Shown piece after piece: positions 1-7,949 of a stretch of 64,000 nucleotides of DNA. Positions within the stretch are counted from its first letter, which is position 1, and each line of letters opens with the position of its first letter. Both the position numbers and the translations under genes were made by a program. This DNA is from Desulfovibrio sp. (lineage in GTDB: Bacteria > Desulfobacterota > Desulfovibrionia > Desulfovibrionales > Desulfovibrionaceae): positions 62,001 through 126,000 of the forward strand of contig JACQYS010000017.1 in assembly GCA_016208105.1 (NCBI GenBank), read 5' to 3'. Under the pieces are notes generated by a model. That model saw nothing but the letters and a program-made list of their open reading frames with translations, was not told where the DNA came from and ran no database searches.

Positions 1-1
1 C

Positions 2-1399
2 AATCCATTCGCCGCCAAACCCTGGGCCTGCTTAGGCGTTGCCGCGACCGGGACCTTCATGGCCACCCTGGACGGAGGCATCGTCAACGTCGCCCTTCCG
101 GTGATCGCGGACAGGTTCGGGGCGGACTTGCCCTTCGCCCAGTGGGCCATTTCCATCTATCTGCTTACCATCGCCTGTCTGCTTCCCGCCTTTGGCCGCC
201 TGGGCGACATGAGCGGGCGCAGGACCAAGTACCGTCTGGGCTTCCTTCTCTTCGCGATCTCGTCTGCCCTGTGCGGAGCCGCCCCGGGCATGTGGTGGCT
301 CATCGCGGGAAGAGCGATCCAGGCCATCGGCGCGGCGCTGCTTATGGCCAACGGCCCAGCCATCGTCATCATGAGCTTTCCCGGGCATCAGCGCGGACGG
401 GCCCTGGGAATCATCGGCATGGTGGTTTCCCTTGGCTCGCTGGCTGGACCCGCATTGGGCGGCCTGCTGGTTAGCTGGCTGGGCTGGCCCTCCATCTTTT
501 ACGTCAACGTTCCCATCGGCATCCTTGGAGCCATTCTTGCCCATAAGATATTGCCCGACGACAAACGGGCGCCCGTGGGCACCTTCGATCTCTTCGGTGC
601 AGTACAGTATGCCGTGGGCATGGTTTTCCTGCTTGTGGCCATCACCCACGGCGGACGCTGGGGATGGGCTTCCCCAGGCATCCTGGCGTGTGAATTCGTT
701 GCCCTGGCCTCGATGGGACTTTTCCTGCGCCGCCAGGCTGTTGTGAAACACCCCATGGTGGATTTGGCCCTTTTCAGGATCCGCACGCTCGCCCTGGGGA
801 ACTTGGCCTCACTATTGGCCTTCATGGCCCTTTTGACCAATGCCGTGATGCTCCCCTTTTTCCTTGTTCGGGTTGGGAACCTGAGCGCTTACCAGGCCGG
901 CCTGGTCATGGCCGCGCTGCCTCTGGTGATGGCCTTTGTGGCACCCATAAGCGGCTATTTTTCAGAAAAAATCAGCCACAGCCTTCTCACGGGGCTCGGC
1001 ATGGCCATCACCGCCGCCGGCCTCTACTCCCAAACGCTGCTCACGGCATCCGCGGGCTTTGGGCGCTTCGCACTGGGCCAGGCGATATTGGGCCTGGGTT
1101 TTGGCATGTTCCTCTCTCCCAACAACAACGCCGTCCTGGGAAGCGCACCCACCGGCAAGAGCGGAGTGGCCGGGGCGCTCATGGCCCTGGTGCGCAACCT
1201 GGGGATGACCAGCGGCATCGCCATAGCAACCGCCATGTTCGAGGCCTATCGAAACAGGGCTCAGGCTTCAGGCTTGAGCGAACTGCTCAGCTTCAATGCA
1301 GGGTTCGATGCTGCCTTGGCCTTTGCAACCGGCCTGGCCCTGGCAGGTGTGGCCGTGAGCGTTGTCCGTGGCTGGCCATTCTCGTCCAAACCCCACTAG
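2..1399 (+). CDS. MFS drug efflux transporter, DHA2-like (5' end cut by window)
   Basis: Multidrug/proton antiporter of the major facilitator superfamily, inner membrane. The reading frame is open from base 2, so the first ATG inside the window (59) is internal. The residues before it (NPFAAKPWACLGVAATGTF) give the usual DHA2 lead-in to MATLDGGIVNVALP, and the true start lies upstream of the window. Visible family motifs are the loop 2-3 motif GRLGDMSGRR and motif C-like GPALGGLLV in TM5. Many hydrophobic segments follow, consistent with 12-14 helices. About 465 residues are visible, near full length for the family. Substrate cannot be inferred. Confidence 0.88.
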   Translation, partial: NPFAAKPWACLGVAATGTFMATLDGGIVNVALPVIADRFGADLPFAQWAISIYLLTIACLLPAFGRLGDMSGRRTKYRLGFLLFAISSALCGAAPGMWWLIAGRAIQAIGAALLMANGPAIVIMSFPGHQRGRALGIIGMVVSLGSLAGPALGGLLVSWLGWPSIFYVNVPIGILGAILAHKILPDDKRAPVGTFDLFGAVQYAVGMVFLLVAITHGGRWGWASPGILACEFVALASMGLFLRRQAVVKHPMVDLALFRIRTLALGNLASLLAFMALLTNAVMLPFFLVRVGNLSAYQAGLVMAALPLVMAFVAPISGYFSEKISHSLLTGLGMAITAAGLYSQTLLTASAGFGRFALGQAILGLGFGMFLSPNNNAVLGSAPTGKSGVAGALMALVRNLGMTSGIAIATAMFEAYRNRAQASGLSELLSFNAGFDAALAFATGLALAGVAVSVVRGWPFSSKPH

Positions 1400-1462
1400 C
1401 CTTTTATTCCTGGCGAAATTGCTTTACGCTCATTAGGCCGCCAAGGCATCGGGAGACGCCAC

Positions 1463-2998
1463 ATGAGCCAAGACGACCCCGCCGCACGAATCACAGGCTA
1501 TCTGCCTACCCTTCGCCGCCTCAAGGAAACTTCCTCCAGGCGCGAGGTGGTGGAACGCGAAATCCTCCTGGCCGTGCTTGCGGCGAACCGCGACAGGCTC
1601 TCCGAGATTCCCAACCAGGATGCTGACCAGCAGAACCTGGCAGCCACCATCGCTGTCCGAAGCGAACTCCAGCCGGCCCATGAGCACTACCAGGACTGGA
1701 TCACCCAGTTCCTGGCTCTCCTCTACCAGTATGACGTCGCCGTTCGAACCGGTGCCAAGGATCAGGATAACACCCTGCTCGACCAGATTCTCAATCTGGA
1801 AACGCTTCTGTGCAAATGTTTGCAGGGGTACGTCATTTTCGCCGGAGTGGTGCGTGACGAATTCAATGACATGATCCTGGCTCGCTTCGGCGAGGCCGCG
1901 CTGGCTGACATAGACGAGATCACCCACGCCGGTTTCTCTGACGACCACTACTGGAAAGCCCTGCTCGACCGTTTTGTTTTTGGTTTCGTGAACAAGGGAT
2001 ATGTGGAAGCTCTTGAGAAAGAGCGCTTCAAGCTCAGCCGGGAGGGGTCGTTCGTGGCCGTGCGATTCCCTCTGGACGCATTGCTTGAGCAAATGCCCGG
2101 AACAGACAAGCAGATCGACAAGACCAGACTCCAGGCCGCATTCGAGGCCACAGGCGAAGACCCTCTTGCAATTAAGGCGGCAGCAGCCTTCTCCTTGCTG
2201 CTTGCCGGCCTTTCAAAACCCGTACTTCCGCCCAAGTCCGCCAAGACAGACTTCGACTTTCTGGGAAGGGTAGCCGCCATGGACCCCTCGTCCGGACGAT
2301 TCGTTGAGGTATTCGTGGACGGACAACTCATGGACGACGAGGAAGGCTCAAGAGAGCCAGGCACTGACAGCCCCGCGCGCAAGGCCGCCCGCATAGAGGG
2401 GCGCAAGGAATTCCTGAAGAATCAGTTATTGGCTATGGCCGTGGGTGCAGCTCTCAGCATGGGGACGCTCCGTGAAGATCTGGGCAAGGCCCTTCAGGGC
2501 TTCACTCCCCGGGAACAAGAAATATTATTCGGGGTACTGGCCTCTTTCAACCCCTCCGACCTGCTTCTGGCCCACACGTTCATGCTTGAATACGCCCTGA
2601 GCAAATTCCTAACCGACAAACTGGCCGAAGAAGGCGCCAAGGTTCAAGTGAAGAGCCTGAAACAACGCCGGGCCTCCCAACAGGAAGTGGATGCGCTCGC
2701 AGTAACGGGATTAAACCGCATTCGTCAGAAGCTCTTTTTCGACCACGACCCCGCCTCCGCTGAATGGCTTTTGTTCAAGGCCAGAAACGGGCAGGAACTG
2801 GCCGAGGCAATGAAGCTCTCCAACATCGAACCCGTTTTGGCCCAGGCCCTTACTGTTTTGTGGACAAAAATGAATTTCAAGACCGAGGTGGTTGTTCTGG
2901 TCAACCTCTCGCTGATCGCCAAAACCACCCAGAATGTGCAGGGCAAGGTGGGCGAAATCCTCTCCAAACTTGGAGTGGTAAAAGCCGGGCAGGCTTAA
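1463..2998 (+). CDS. Hypothetical protein, 511 aa, mostly helical
   Basis: I do not recognise this family. The start has a GGGAG Shine-Dalgarno 6-8 bases upstream of ATG. The protein is soluble, with no signal peptide or membrane segment, and is rich in Leu, Ala, Glu and Lys with long amphipathic stretches. A low-complexity acidic patch (DDEEGSREPG) near residue 295 separates an N-terminal helical half from a C-terminal half. It is monocistronic between an MFS gene and a convergent secreted-protein gene. No cofactor or catalytic motif stands out. It is confidently coding because of its length and RBS. Confidence 0.8.
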   Translation: MSQDDPAARITGYLPTLRRLKETSSRREVVEREILLAVLAANRDRLSEIPNQDADQQNLAATIAVRSELQPAHEHYQDWITQFLALLYQYDVAVRTGAKDQDNTLLDQILNLETLLCKCLQGYVIFAGVVRDEFNDMILARFGEAALADIDEITHAGFSDDHYWKALLDRFVFGFVNKGYVEALEKERFKLSREGSFVAVRFPLDALLEQMPGTDKQIDKTRLQAAFEATGEDPLAIKAAAAFSLLLAGLSKPVLPPKSAKTDFDFLGRVAAMDPSSGRFVEVFVDGQLMDDEEGSREPGTDSPARKAARIEGRKEFLKNQLLAMAVGAALSMGTLREDLGKALQGFTPREQEILFGVLASFNPSDLLLAHTFMLEYALSKFLTDKLAEEGAKVQVKSLKQRRASQQEVDALAVTGLNRIRQKLFFDHDPASAEWLLFKARNGQELAEAMKLSNIEPVLAQALTVLWTKMNFKTEVVVLVNLSLIAKTTQNVQGKVGEILSKLGVVKAGQA

Positions 2999-3027
2999 GC
3001 CTTAAGGACATACTCGTCTATCATAAA

Positions 3028-3058
3028 CCGCGAGCGCGCCATTGAGACGCGCTCGCGG
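3028..3058. terminator. Bidirectional hairpin between convergent genes
   Basis: A perfect 11-bp inverted repeat (CCGCGAGCGCG / CGCGCTCGCGG) with a 9-base loop sits between the stop at 2998 (+) and the stop at 3071 (-). A short TTTAT run follows on the minus strand and no T run on the plus strand, so it may terminate mainly the minus gene. Confidence 0.55.
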
Positions 3059-3070
3059 CAAAAACGCCGC

Positions 3071-3727
3071 CTATTTGCGAACATCCAACTTCAGAAGCGT
3101 GCTCCCCTCGCGCAGGTATTTGAGCACATCGATTCCCACCTTGTCCTCCTGCTTCGGCGGCATGGCCCCGCTGCCGGGCGCCGTCACCTGGGCCTCGCCC
3201 GCAGGCAACAGCTGAGCCAGGTCTTCCGAAGCCAAATCCGCTTCGCGCTGGGTCAAGGAAAGAGAGGACGCCACCGGCAGATAGTAGAAGGCAAGCTTCA
3301 TGCCCCCGGCCTGATCCTTTTTGAGCTTCACCCGCACCGGCCCCTTTTTCCAACGGATCACCGTGGAGTCTCCCTCAACGGCTTTCTTGCCGGGGCCGTA
3401 AATCTTGCGCAGTTCCGCCGTCAGCTCGTCGTACCCGGTCGCATCCTTCAGGCGCAGGTGCACGGCGTAGAGCTTGCCGCCTGACAGGCCGTAAAACACC
3501 GTGGGCTTGCCGAATCCCTTCATTTCGTAGTTTTCGCGAAGGCTTACGAAGTAGTCGATGCCGTCATCGGTTCGTATCTTCAAGAAGCCCTGGCGTTTGC
3601 TCACGTCCTCGCCCCAGGCCACGGTTCCGAATCCCTTGGTTATTGCCTGCGGAGCCGCGCCAAGGCACGGAACAGCATAAATCACCATCAGGGCAACCAT
3701 CACCATCAAACGGGTCATTACGGCCAC
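3071..3727 (-). CDS. Secreted (periplasmic) protein of unknown function
   Basis: About 218 aa with an N-terminal signal peptide: MTRLMVMVALMVIYAVPCLG followed by a likely signal peptidase I site near AAP. The mature part starts with a GFGTVAWGEDVSK segment, then a beta-rich region with many Lys/Tyr, and ends in a Pro/Lys-rich tail. Start choice: GTG at 3727 lies 5 bases after GGAGG (3733-3737). A GTG at 3739 overlaps that Shine-Dalgarno and the ATG at 3718 is 14 bases away, so 3727 fits best. Family not recognised. Confidence 0.7.
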   Translation of the reverse strand: MAVMTRLMVMVALMVIYAVPCLGAAPQAITKGFGTVAWGEDVSKRQGFLKIRTDDGIDYFVSLRENYEMKGFGKPTVFYGLSGGKLYAVHLRLKDATGYDELTAELRKIYGPGKKAVEGDSTVIRWKKGPVRVKLKKDQAGGMKLAFYYLPVASSLSLTQREADLASEDLAQLLPAGEAQVTAPGSGAMPPKQEDKVGIDVLKYLREGSTLLKLDVRK

Positions 3728-4037
3728 GCGTTCCTCCACTCATGCGGTATTTTTATTAAATAGCCGTACAGTACAATCCTGGCAAGCGCATGGCACCCGC
3801 CCGAGCCCGGAGCGATTCAATGAGCGAGGCAGCCTGCTCTTGCTGGATGGACTCGATCTCGCCGTAGCATACCTGAACTGAAGCAGTGCTCTGCTAGAGA
3901 GCCAATTCTCTTGATACGCTATGCAGGCAAGATAATAAAAAGCGCGGCCAATTGGGCACGCGCCAGGAGTGAAGTGCCGTTGCAAAACGGACTTCGTGCC
4001 GGGTTGCCATGTCCCCGGCGGTGGGAATCTCCATCGC
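3728..4037. other. Intergenic region, no gene seen
   Basis: A 310-base gap between two minus-strand genes. It presumably carries the promoter of the downstream secreted-protein gene. I see no convincing coding frame, tRNA, terminator or promoter pair. A short frame at 3740-3985 has no RBS and biased composition, so it is not called. Confidence 0.4.
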
Positions 4038-5153
4038 TTAGCTCAGGCTCTTACCGCCAAGCATGGCCAGGGCAGATTCTTTTTCATCCGCCAGCCTGGT
4101 TGACACCGCCACACGCAAACGCCCGCGTCCGGCGAACTGCGCCATGCGCTGGGAGTAGACCTCCTCGATGAGGGCCTTGTCCGACTTGTCCTGCCCTTTA
4201 CCTTGGAGCTTCTCCACGGCCTGGGTGAAGATTTCAGCCGCCCCGTTGGGCCCGTGCTGCACAGCGGTGCTCCAGAGGACCTCGCGCACTGCCTGGGAAC
4301 GTTTGGAAACATCTTCGCCAGCCGAGAGGGTTATGGATTTCAGAGCGGGCTGGTAGTGGGTTTCACGAATGAATTCGTGCTGCAGGGCTTCAAAGCGTTT
4401 GGGGTTCTCCGCTGCAATGCGCTTCCATTCGTCGGCCATGGTGCCTTGGCGGCCTCCGGTGTTTGCCGGGCCCGACGTGGAAAGCCTCGAGGCCAGGTCC
4501 GGGGCCTTGGTATTCAAGTAGTCCATGAAACGGCCCATGGTGCCCACGCCCGAAGCGATCTGGTAGAGTCCGTAGGACGTGCCGCCCCGGCCGTCGTACC
4601 CTATGGCGTCGATGGCCCCACGGGATTCGTACGCTGCCGATAAAATTCCTATCCTGCCGTCGCCAGAGTATTTGGAATCGTCCTTGGCCAACGTGGCCTG
4701 ACGTTTGGCTGCAAGGAATTTCGATTCCGCTGCCGCGGCCGCGAACAGCAGGTCTTCCTCGTCTTTTGTGAAGGCGGTGCCCAGGCCCCCCTTGCCTCCG
4801 GTACCAGGCAAATGCCCCAGGTCCTCAGGGTGGCGCGCGTTCTGGTTGACTGCCCCGCGCACCTCGTTGGAAGCAACCTTGCTCTTGGCTTCTGCACGAG
4901 GTTGAGCCTGGGCCTGCGTTTGAGACGGAAGATTGACGTTTAGTATGCCACCCGGGCCTCTGGTAGGCATGCCCGTAACCACCGACATGGGGTCCTTGCC
5001 CTTGCCCGCCAGGACATCCTGGCTTACACCCAGCTGGCTGGTGAGCATGGTCTTGAACGCGCCCTGGTCCTGGGACAGCTTGTTCGGTCCGAACCTGCTC
5101 AGTTCCGGCCTGGCCACGAGGGCAGCGGCTATTTTTTGCGGCGTCATTACCAT
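4038..5153 (-). CDS. Lysozyme-like protein (putative peptidoglycan hydrolase)
   Basis: 371 aa. Residues 1-130 are low complexity (Gln, Ala, Pro, Gly) and begin with a helix FGPNKLSQDQGAFKTMLTSQ. Residues 135-360 form a globular domain whose YESRG motif (Glu176), followed about 18 residues later by GTSYGLYQI, resembles the catalytic Glu and the GLxQI signature of the lysozyme/SLT superfamily. No signal peptide or membrane segment is visible, so export would need a specialised route (flagellar, type VI-like or phage-derived) or the activity is cytoplasmic. The start has AAGGGG 8 bases upstream. Divergent from the Cys-rich gene at 5186. Enzymatic role is inferred from motifs only. Confidence 0.6.
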   Translation of the reverse strand: MVMTPQKIAAALVARPELSRFGPNKLSQDQGAFKTMLTSQLGVSQDVLAGKGKDPMSVVTGMPTRGPGGILNVNLPSQTQAQAQPRAEAKSKVASNEVRGAVNQNARHPEDLGHLPGTGGKGGLGTAFTKDEEDLLFAAAAAESKFLAAKRQATLAKDDSKYSGDGRIGILSAAYESRGAIDAIGYDGRGGTSYGLYQIASGVGTMGRFMDYLNTKAPDLASRLSTSGPANTGGRQGTMADEWKRIAAENPKRFEALQHEFIRETHYQPALKSITLSAGEDVSKRSQAVREVLWSTAVQHGPNGAAEIFTQAVEKLQGKGQDKSDKALIEEVYSQRMAQFAGRGRLRVAVSTRLADEKESALAMLGGKSLS

Positions 5154-5185
5154 GACGTAAACCCCTTTCGTCGAGAGTTAGCATC

Positions 5186-5479
5186 ATGGTTCAGCAATCC
5201 GCGTGCCAGGCTTCGCACTCCTTCTTTCAGAACAGGTCCTGCAGATACTTCCCGTGCCATTCCGGAGCCGATACGACGCACTTCAACTGCCTTTTCTGTT
5301 ACTGCCCGCTCTATTTCCTGGAAGACTGCGGCGGCGACTTCGAAATGCTGGGAGGCATAAAGGACTGCAGCAAGTGTTTGAAGCCGCATGCATTCGACGG
5401 ATATGAACGTACCGTAGGGCGTTTGAAGGAAGAACTGGAGAAACGGCGGGAGATATACCGCGAAGATCAGGAACGCTAG
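5186..5479 (+). CDS. Cysteine-rich small domain protein (PF04071-like)
   Basis: 97 aa with a compact pattern of Cys and His: RSCRYFPCH, then FNCLFCYCPLY, DCGGDF, and KDCSKCLKPH. This matches the Cys-rich small domain, a probable metal-binding module. A charged helix (residues 75-97) closes the protein. The spacing of the Cys residues suggests a zinc or Fe-S site. It stands alone, divergent from the lysozyme-like gene, with only 32 bases between the two starts. In other genomes this domain is sometimes near cobamide genes, but none is adjacent here. Function unknown. Confidence 0.75.
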   Translation: MVQQSACQASHSFFQNRSCRYFPCHSGADTTHFNCLFCYCPLYFLEDCGGDFEMLGGIKDCSKCLKPHAFDGYERTVGRLKEELEKRREIYREDQER

Positions 5480-5503
5480 CCAGCCGCGAAGCAACACGGG
5501 ATT

Positions 5504-5525
5504 CCAAAGGGCACGCGCCCTTTGG
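5504..5525. terminator. Weak hairpin between convergent genes
   Basis: A perfect 8-bp inverted repeat (CCAAAGGG / CCCTTTGG) with a 6-base loop lies between the stops of the Cys-rich gene (+) and the oxidoreductase (-). There is no T run on either side, so termination is only suggested by position. Confidence 0.35.
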
Positions 5526-5593
5526 CCGCCGGAGGCTTCCCCAACAACAAACCAAAGAGGCAAACCTTCTCAGCTCGCCCCCACCTAACAAAC

Positions 5594-7042
5594 TTAGCCG
5601 CAGGCCCGTCCCTTCAGCCCGAACACCAGCTTCAGTATCTTGGGGGCCACTCCGTCGAAAATCTTGGGGGCCAGGAACTCGCCTGCCACCCGTTTGCTTA
5701 TCTCTCCCAAGGTCGGATACGGGTGCACGGCCTGGGCAAGAGCCGAAAGTTTCACCCCTCCCGCCAATGCGGCTATCCATTCGCAGAGCAGGTCCCCTGC
5801 CCTCGATCCAAGGATCTGGACGCCAACCACCTTTTCCTTACCGTCAACCAGCATCTTGATGAGACCTTCAGGCGTGCCGTCCGCCTGGGCCCGGTCGTTG
5901 TCTTCGAAACGCTGGACATGCGGTGTAACCGCGATGCCAGCCTTGGCTGCGGCAGCCTCGGTCAGCCCCACGGTGGCAAGTTCCGGTTCGCAGTAGGTTG
6001 CCTTGGGCATCAGGGTGTAATCCGTCTTTCGTGGGAGCCTGGCCACCGCGTTGGTCAGGGCCACACCGCCCTCGTATCCGGCCGCGTGGGTGAAGAGCCA
6101 TTTGCCCAAGATGTCTCCTGCCGCGAAAATGTTGTCAGCAGTGGTGCGCAGCCTGGAGTCAGTGGGAATCCCCTTTTCAGTATAGGCCACGCCTGCCTTT
6201 TCCAGCTTGAGCCCGGCAACGTTGGGGCTTCGGCCCATGGCCACCAAAAGAAATTTTGCCGAAGCGACAGCCTCTTCCCCGGAAGCCAGAGAATAGCCCA
6301 CGTGCCTGAGCCCGTAGGACACGCTGGCGAATCTGGCTTTGGCCCCGGTAATCACCGTGACCCCTTCGGCTTCCAGGCGCTGGCGCACCAATGCAGCCAT
6401 ATCCGGGTCCTCGCCGGAGAGGAGCTGATCGGAACGCTGCACCATGGTCACGGAGCTGCCCAGGCGCTGGAATGCCTGGGCCATTTCCACGGCCATGGCC
6501 CCACCGCCAAGGATCAGCAGGGATTCGGGAAGTTCGTCCAAGGAGAACAGGCTCTTGTTGGTAAGGTGCGGGGTATGGCGCAAGCCCGGAATGTCGGGGA
6601 TGGCAGGCGAGGACCCCGTGGCCACGATCCAGCGGTCGGCCGAGACTGTCTTTCCGTTCAGGCTCACCGCATGCTCGTCCACGAACTCGGGCGAGCCGAA
6701 TTCCACCTTGGCACCAAGCGAGCAAAAACGTTCCGGTGAATCGTGGAGCTGGATATGTTCGATGACCTGGCGGATTCTGGCCTTTATCTTACTGAAATCA
6801 ACAGGCGGCAACTCCATGTCCGGCAGGCCCCAGCGCGAAGACGTGAGCATGCGATGGCGCAGGTTGGCCGAGGCGATGAGCGTTTTGGAAGGCACGCAGC
6901 CGTAGTGCAGGCAATCCCCGCCAAGTGCCGGCCCCTTTTCAATAAGGAGTACCTTGGCACCAAGGCGCGCCCCGCCAGCCACGGCCGTAAGACCCGCCGC
7001 TCCCCCTCCAATCACTCCCAGATCATAATCATACGTCGCCAT
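5594..7042 (-). CDS. FAD-dependent pyridine nucleotide-disulfide oxidoreductase (Lpd/MerA-like)
   Basis: 482 aa. The N-terminus has the FAD-binding GVIGGGAAGL and the class I redox-active disulfide motif GGDCLHYGCVPSK. A second dinucleotide site, LLILGGGAMAVEMAQ, is near residue 175. The second FAD motif TADNIFAAGDI follows, and the C-terminal dimerisation domain carries HPYPTLGE with the conserved His. The family includes dihydrolipoamide dehydrogenase and mercuric reductase; no heavy-metal domain or extra C-terminal Cys pair is present, and no 2-oxoacid dehydrogenase genes are adjacent, so the substrate is open. Good RBS (AGGGAG, 7 bases before ATG). Confidence 0.88.
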   Translation of the reverse strand: MATYDYDLGVIGGGAAGLTAVAGGARLGAKVLLIEKGPALGGDCLHYGCVPSKTLIASANLRHRMLTSSRWGLPDMELPPVDFSKIKARIRQVIEHIQLHDSPERFCSLGAKVEFGSPEFVDEHAVSLNGKTVSADRWIVATGSSPAIPDIPGLRHTPHLTNKSLFSLDELPESLLILGGGAMAVEMAQAFQRLGSSVTMVQRSDQLLSGEDPDMAALVRQRLEAEGVTVITGAKARFASVSYGLRHVGYSLASGEEAVASAKFLLVAMGRSPNVAGLKLEKAGVAYTEKGIPTDSRLRTTADNIFAAGDILGKWLFTHAAGYEGGVALTNAVARLPRKTDYTLMPKATYCEPELATVGLTEAAAAKAGIAVTPHVQRFEDNDRAQADGTPEGLIKMLVDGKEKVVGVQILGSRAGDLLCEWIAALAGGVKLSALAQAVHPYPTLGEISKRVAGEFLAPKIFDGVAPKILKLVFGLKGRACG

Positions 7043-7216
7043 TGTCCGGCTCCCTTACTGATGAAACTCGCCCCATTAAGCATGCGTCGGCCTTCCTGTC
7101 CATCCTGGAAGAATTCCGACTTCCGCTGTTACCCTCCTCATTTGGCTCTCCTTGTCTTTCATCACTCGCCCGACGTAGTTTCGCTCCACTATTTCCAGAG
7201 TGCATTGCATAAACAT

Positions 7217-7246
7217 AAAAAAGGCCGCCCGTTGCCGGGCGGCCTT
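7217..7246 (-). terminator. Rho-independent terminator of the qmo operon
   Basis: A perfect 11-bp GC-rich stem (AAGGCCGCCCG / CGGGCGGCCTT) with a 4-base loop. On the minus strand it is followed by a run of T residues. It lies about 25 bases after the stop of the qmo-distal gene. Confidence 0.9.
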
Positions 7247-7272
7247 CTCATCACAGGCGTCCGCCTGATTTT

Positions 7273-7935
7273 CTACCAATCGGACTTGGTGAAGCTGTCT
7301 TCCACGCCGAAGTCCACAACCGGCTCGGGGGCAGCGGCAGGAGCACCGCCAGCGGCAGGAGCGCCGCCGCCGGCCACGGTCACGACGCCGTGCTTCTTCA
7401 CGTCCTCGATCATCTTCAGAAGCTCATCCACCTTGCCGATGTACTCTTCGACCTTGGCCAGGGGAGCCACGAGAATCTTCTCGCTGTCCTTCTGGGCGGA
7501 ATCCTCGAAGCGCTTCACCGAGGCTTCGGCGGCCTTCAGCTTGGCTTCCACGTCGATCAGGGTGGCGGTCTTGGCGGCCAGTTCAGCCTTCACTTTGGCG
7601 AGCTCTTCAGCCTGGGTTTCAGCGACGGTCTTGTATTCGGCCAGCTTGACGAACAGGGCGTTGATCTCGCCCATGGTCTCGGCAGGCAGCTTGGGCACGG
7701 ACACGTTCTTGCCGGCGGAAGCCAGCTGGTTGGCGCTCATGGCGATCACTTCGGGATGCTGCTCATAGATCCACGCCTTGGCGATGGCGCCGGCGAAAGG
7801 AGCCAACTCCTCGTCAACGACTGTGTCGGCCATGTAGCTCACCAGCTCAACCACGCCCTTCTTCTGGCCTTCCTTGTCCACGCCCTTCAAGTACGACATG
7901 AAGGTGTTCATCGGGAAAACTTTCGTCTCAGCCAT
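7273..7935 (-). CDS. qmoD: QmoD-like conserved protein, last gene of qmo operon
   Basis: 220 aa, 14 bases after qmoC and sharing its terminator. In Desulfovibrio a hypothetical-protein gene also follows qmoABC at this position, and the assignment rests on that synteny. The visible layout is a globular helical N-terminal half, a long coiled-coil segment rich in Ala, Glu and Lys (about residues 100-160), then a Gly/Ala/Pro hinge (GGGAPAAGGAPAAAPEP) and an acidic tail ending FTKSDW. The hinge resembles that of ribosomal L7/L12 only in composition. There are no Cys residues, so it is not an electron carrier. It may be an assembly or docking factor for the Qmo/Apr system; that role is inference. 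RBS AGGAGG. Confidence 0.75.
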   Translation of the reverse strand: MAETKVFPMNTFMSYLKGVDKEGQKKGVVELVSYMADTVVDEELAPFAGAIAKAWIYEQHPEVIAMSANQLASAGKNVSVPKLPAETMGEINALFVKLAEYKTVAETQAEELAKVKAELAAKTATLIDVEAKLKAAEASVKRFEDSAQKDSEKILVAPLAKVEEYIGKVDELLKMIEDVKKHGVVTVAGGGAPAAGGAPAAAPEPVVDFGVEDSFTKSDW

Positions 7936-7949
7936 GGGAGTTCCTCCTC

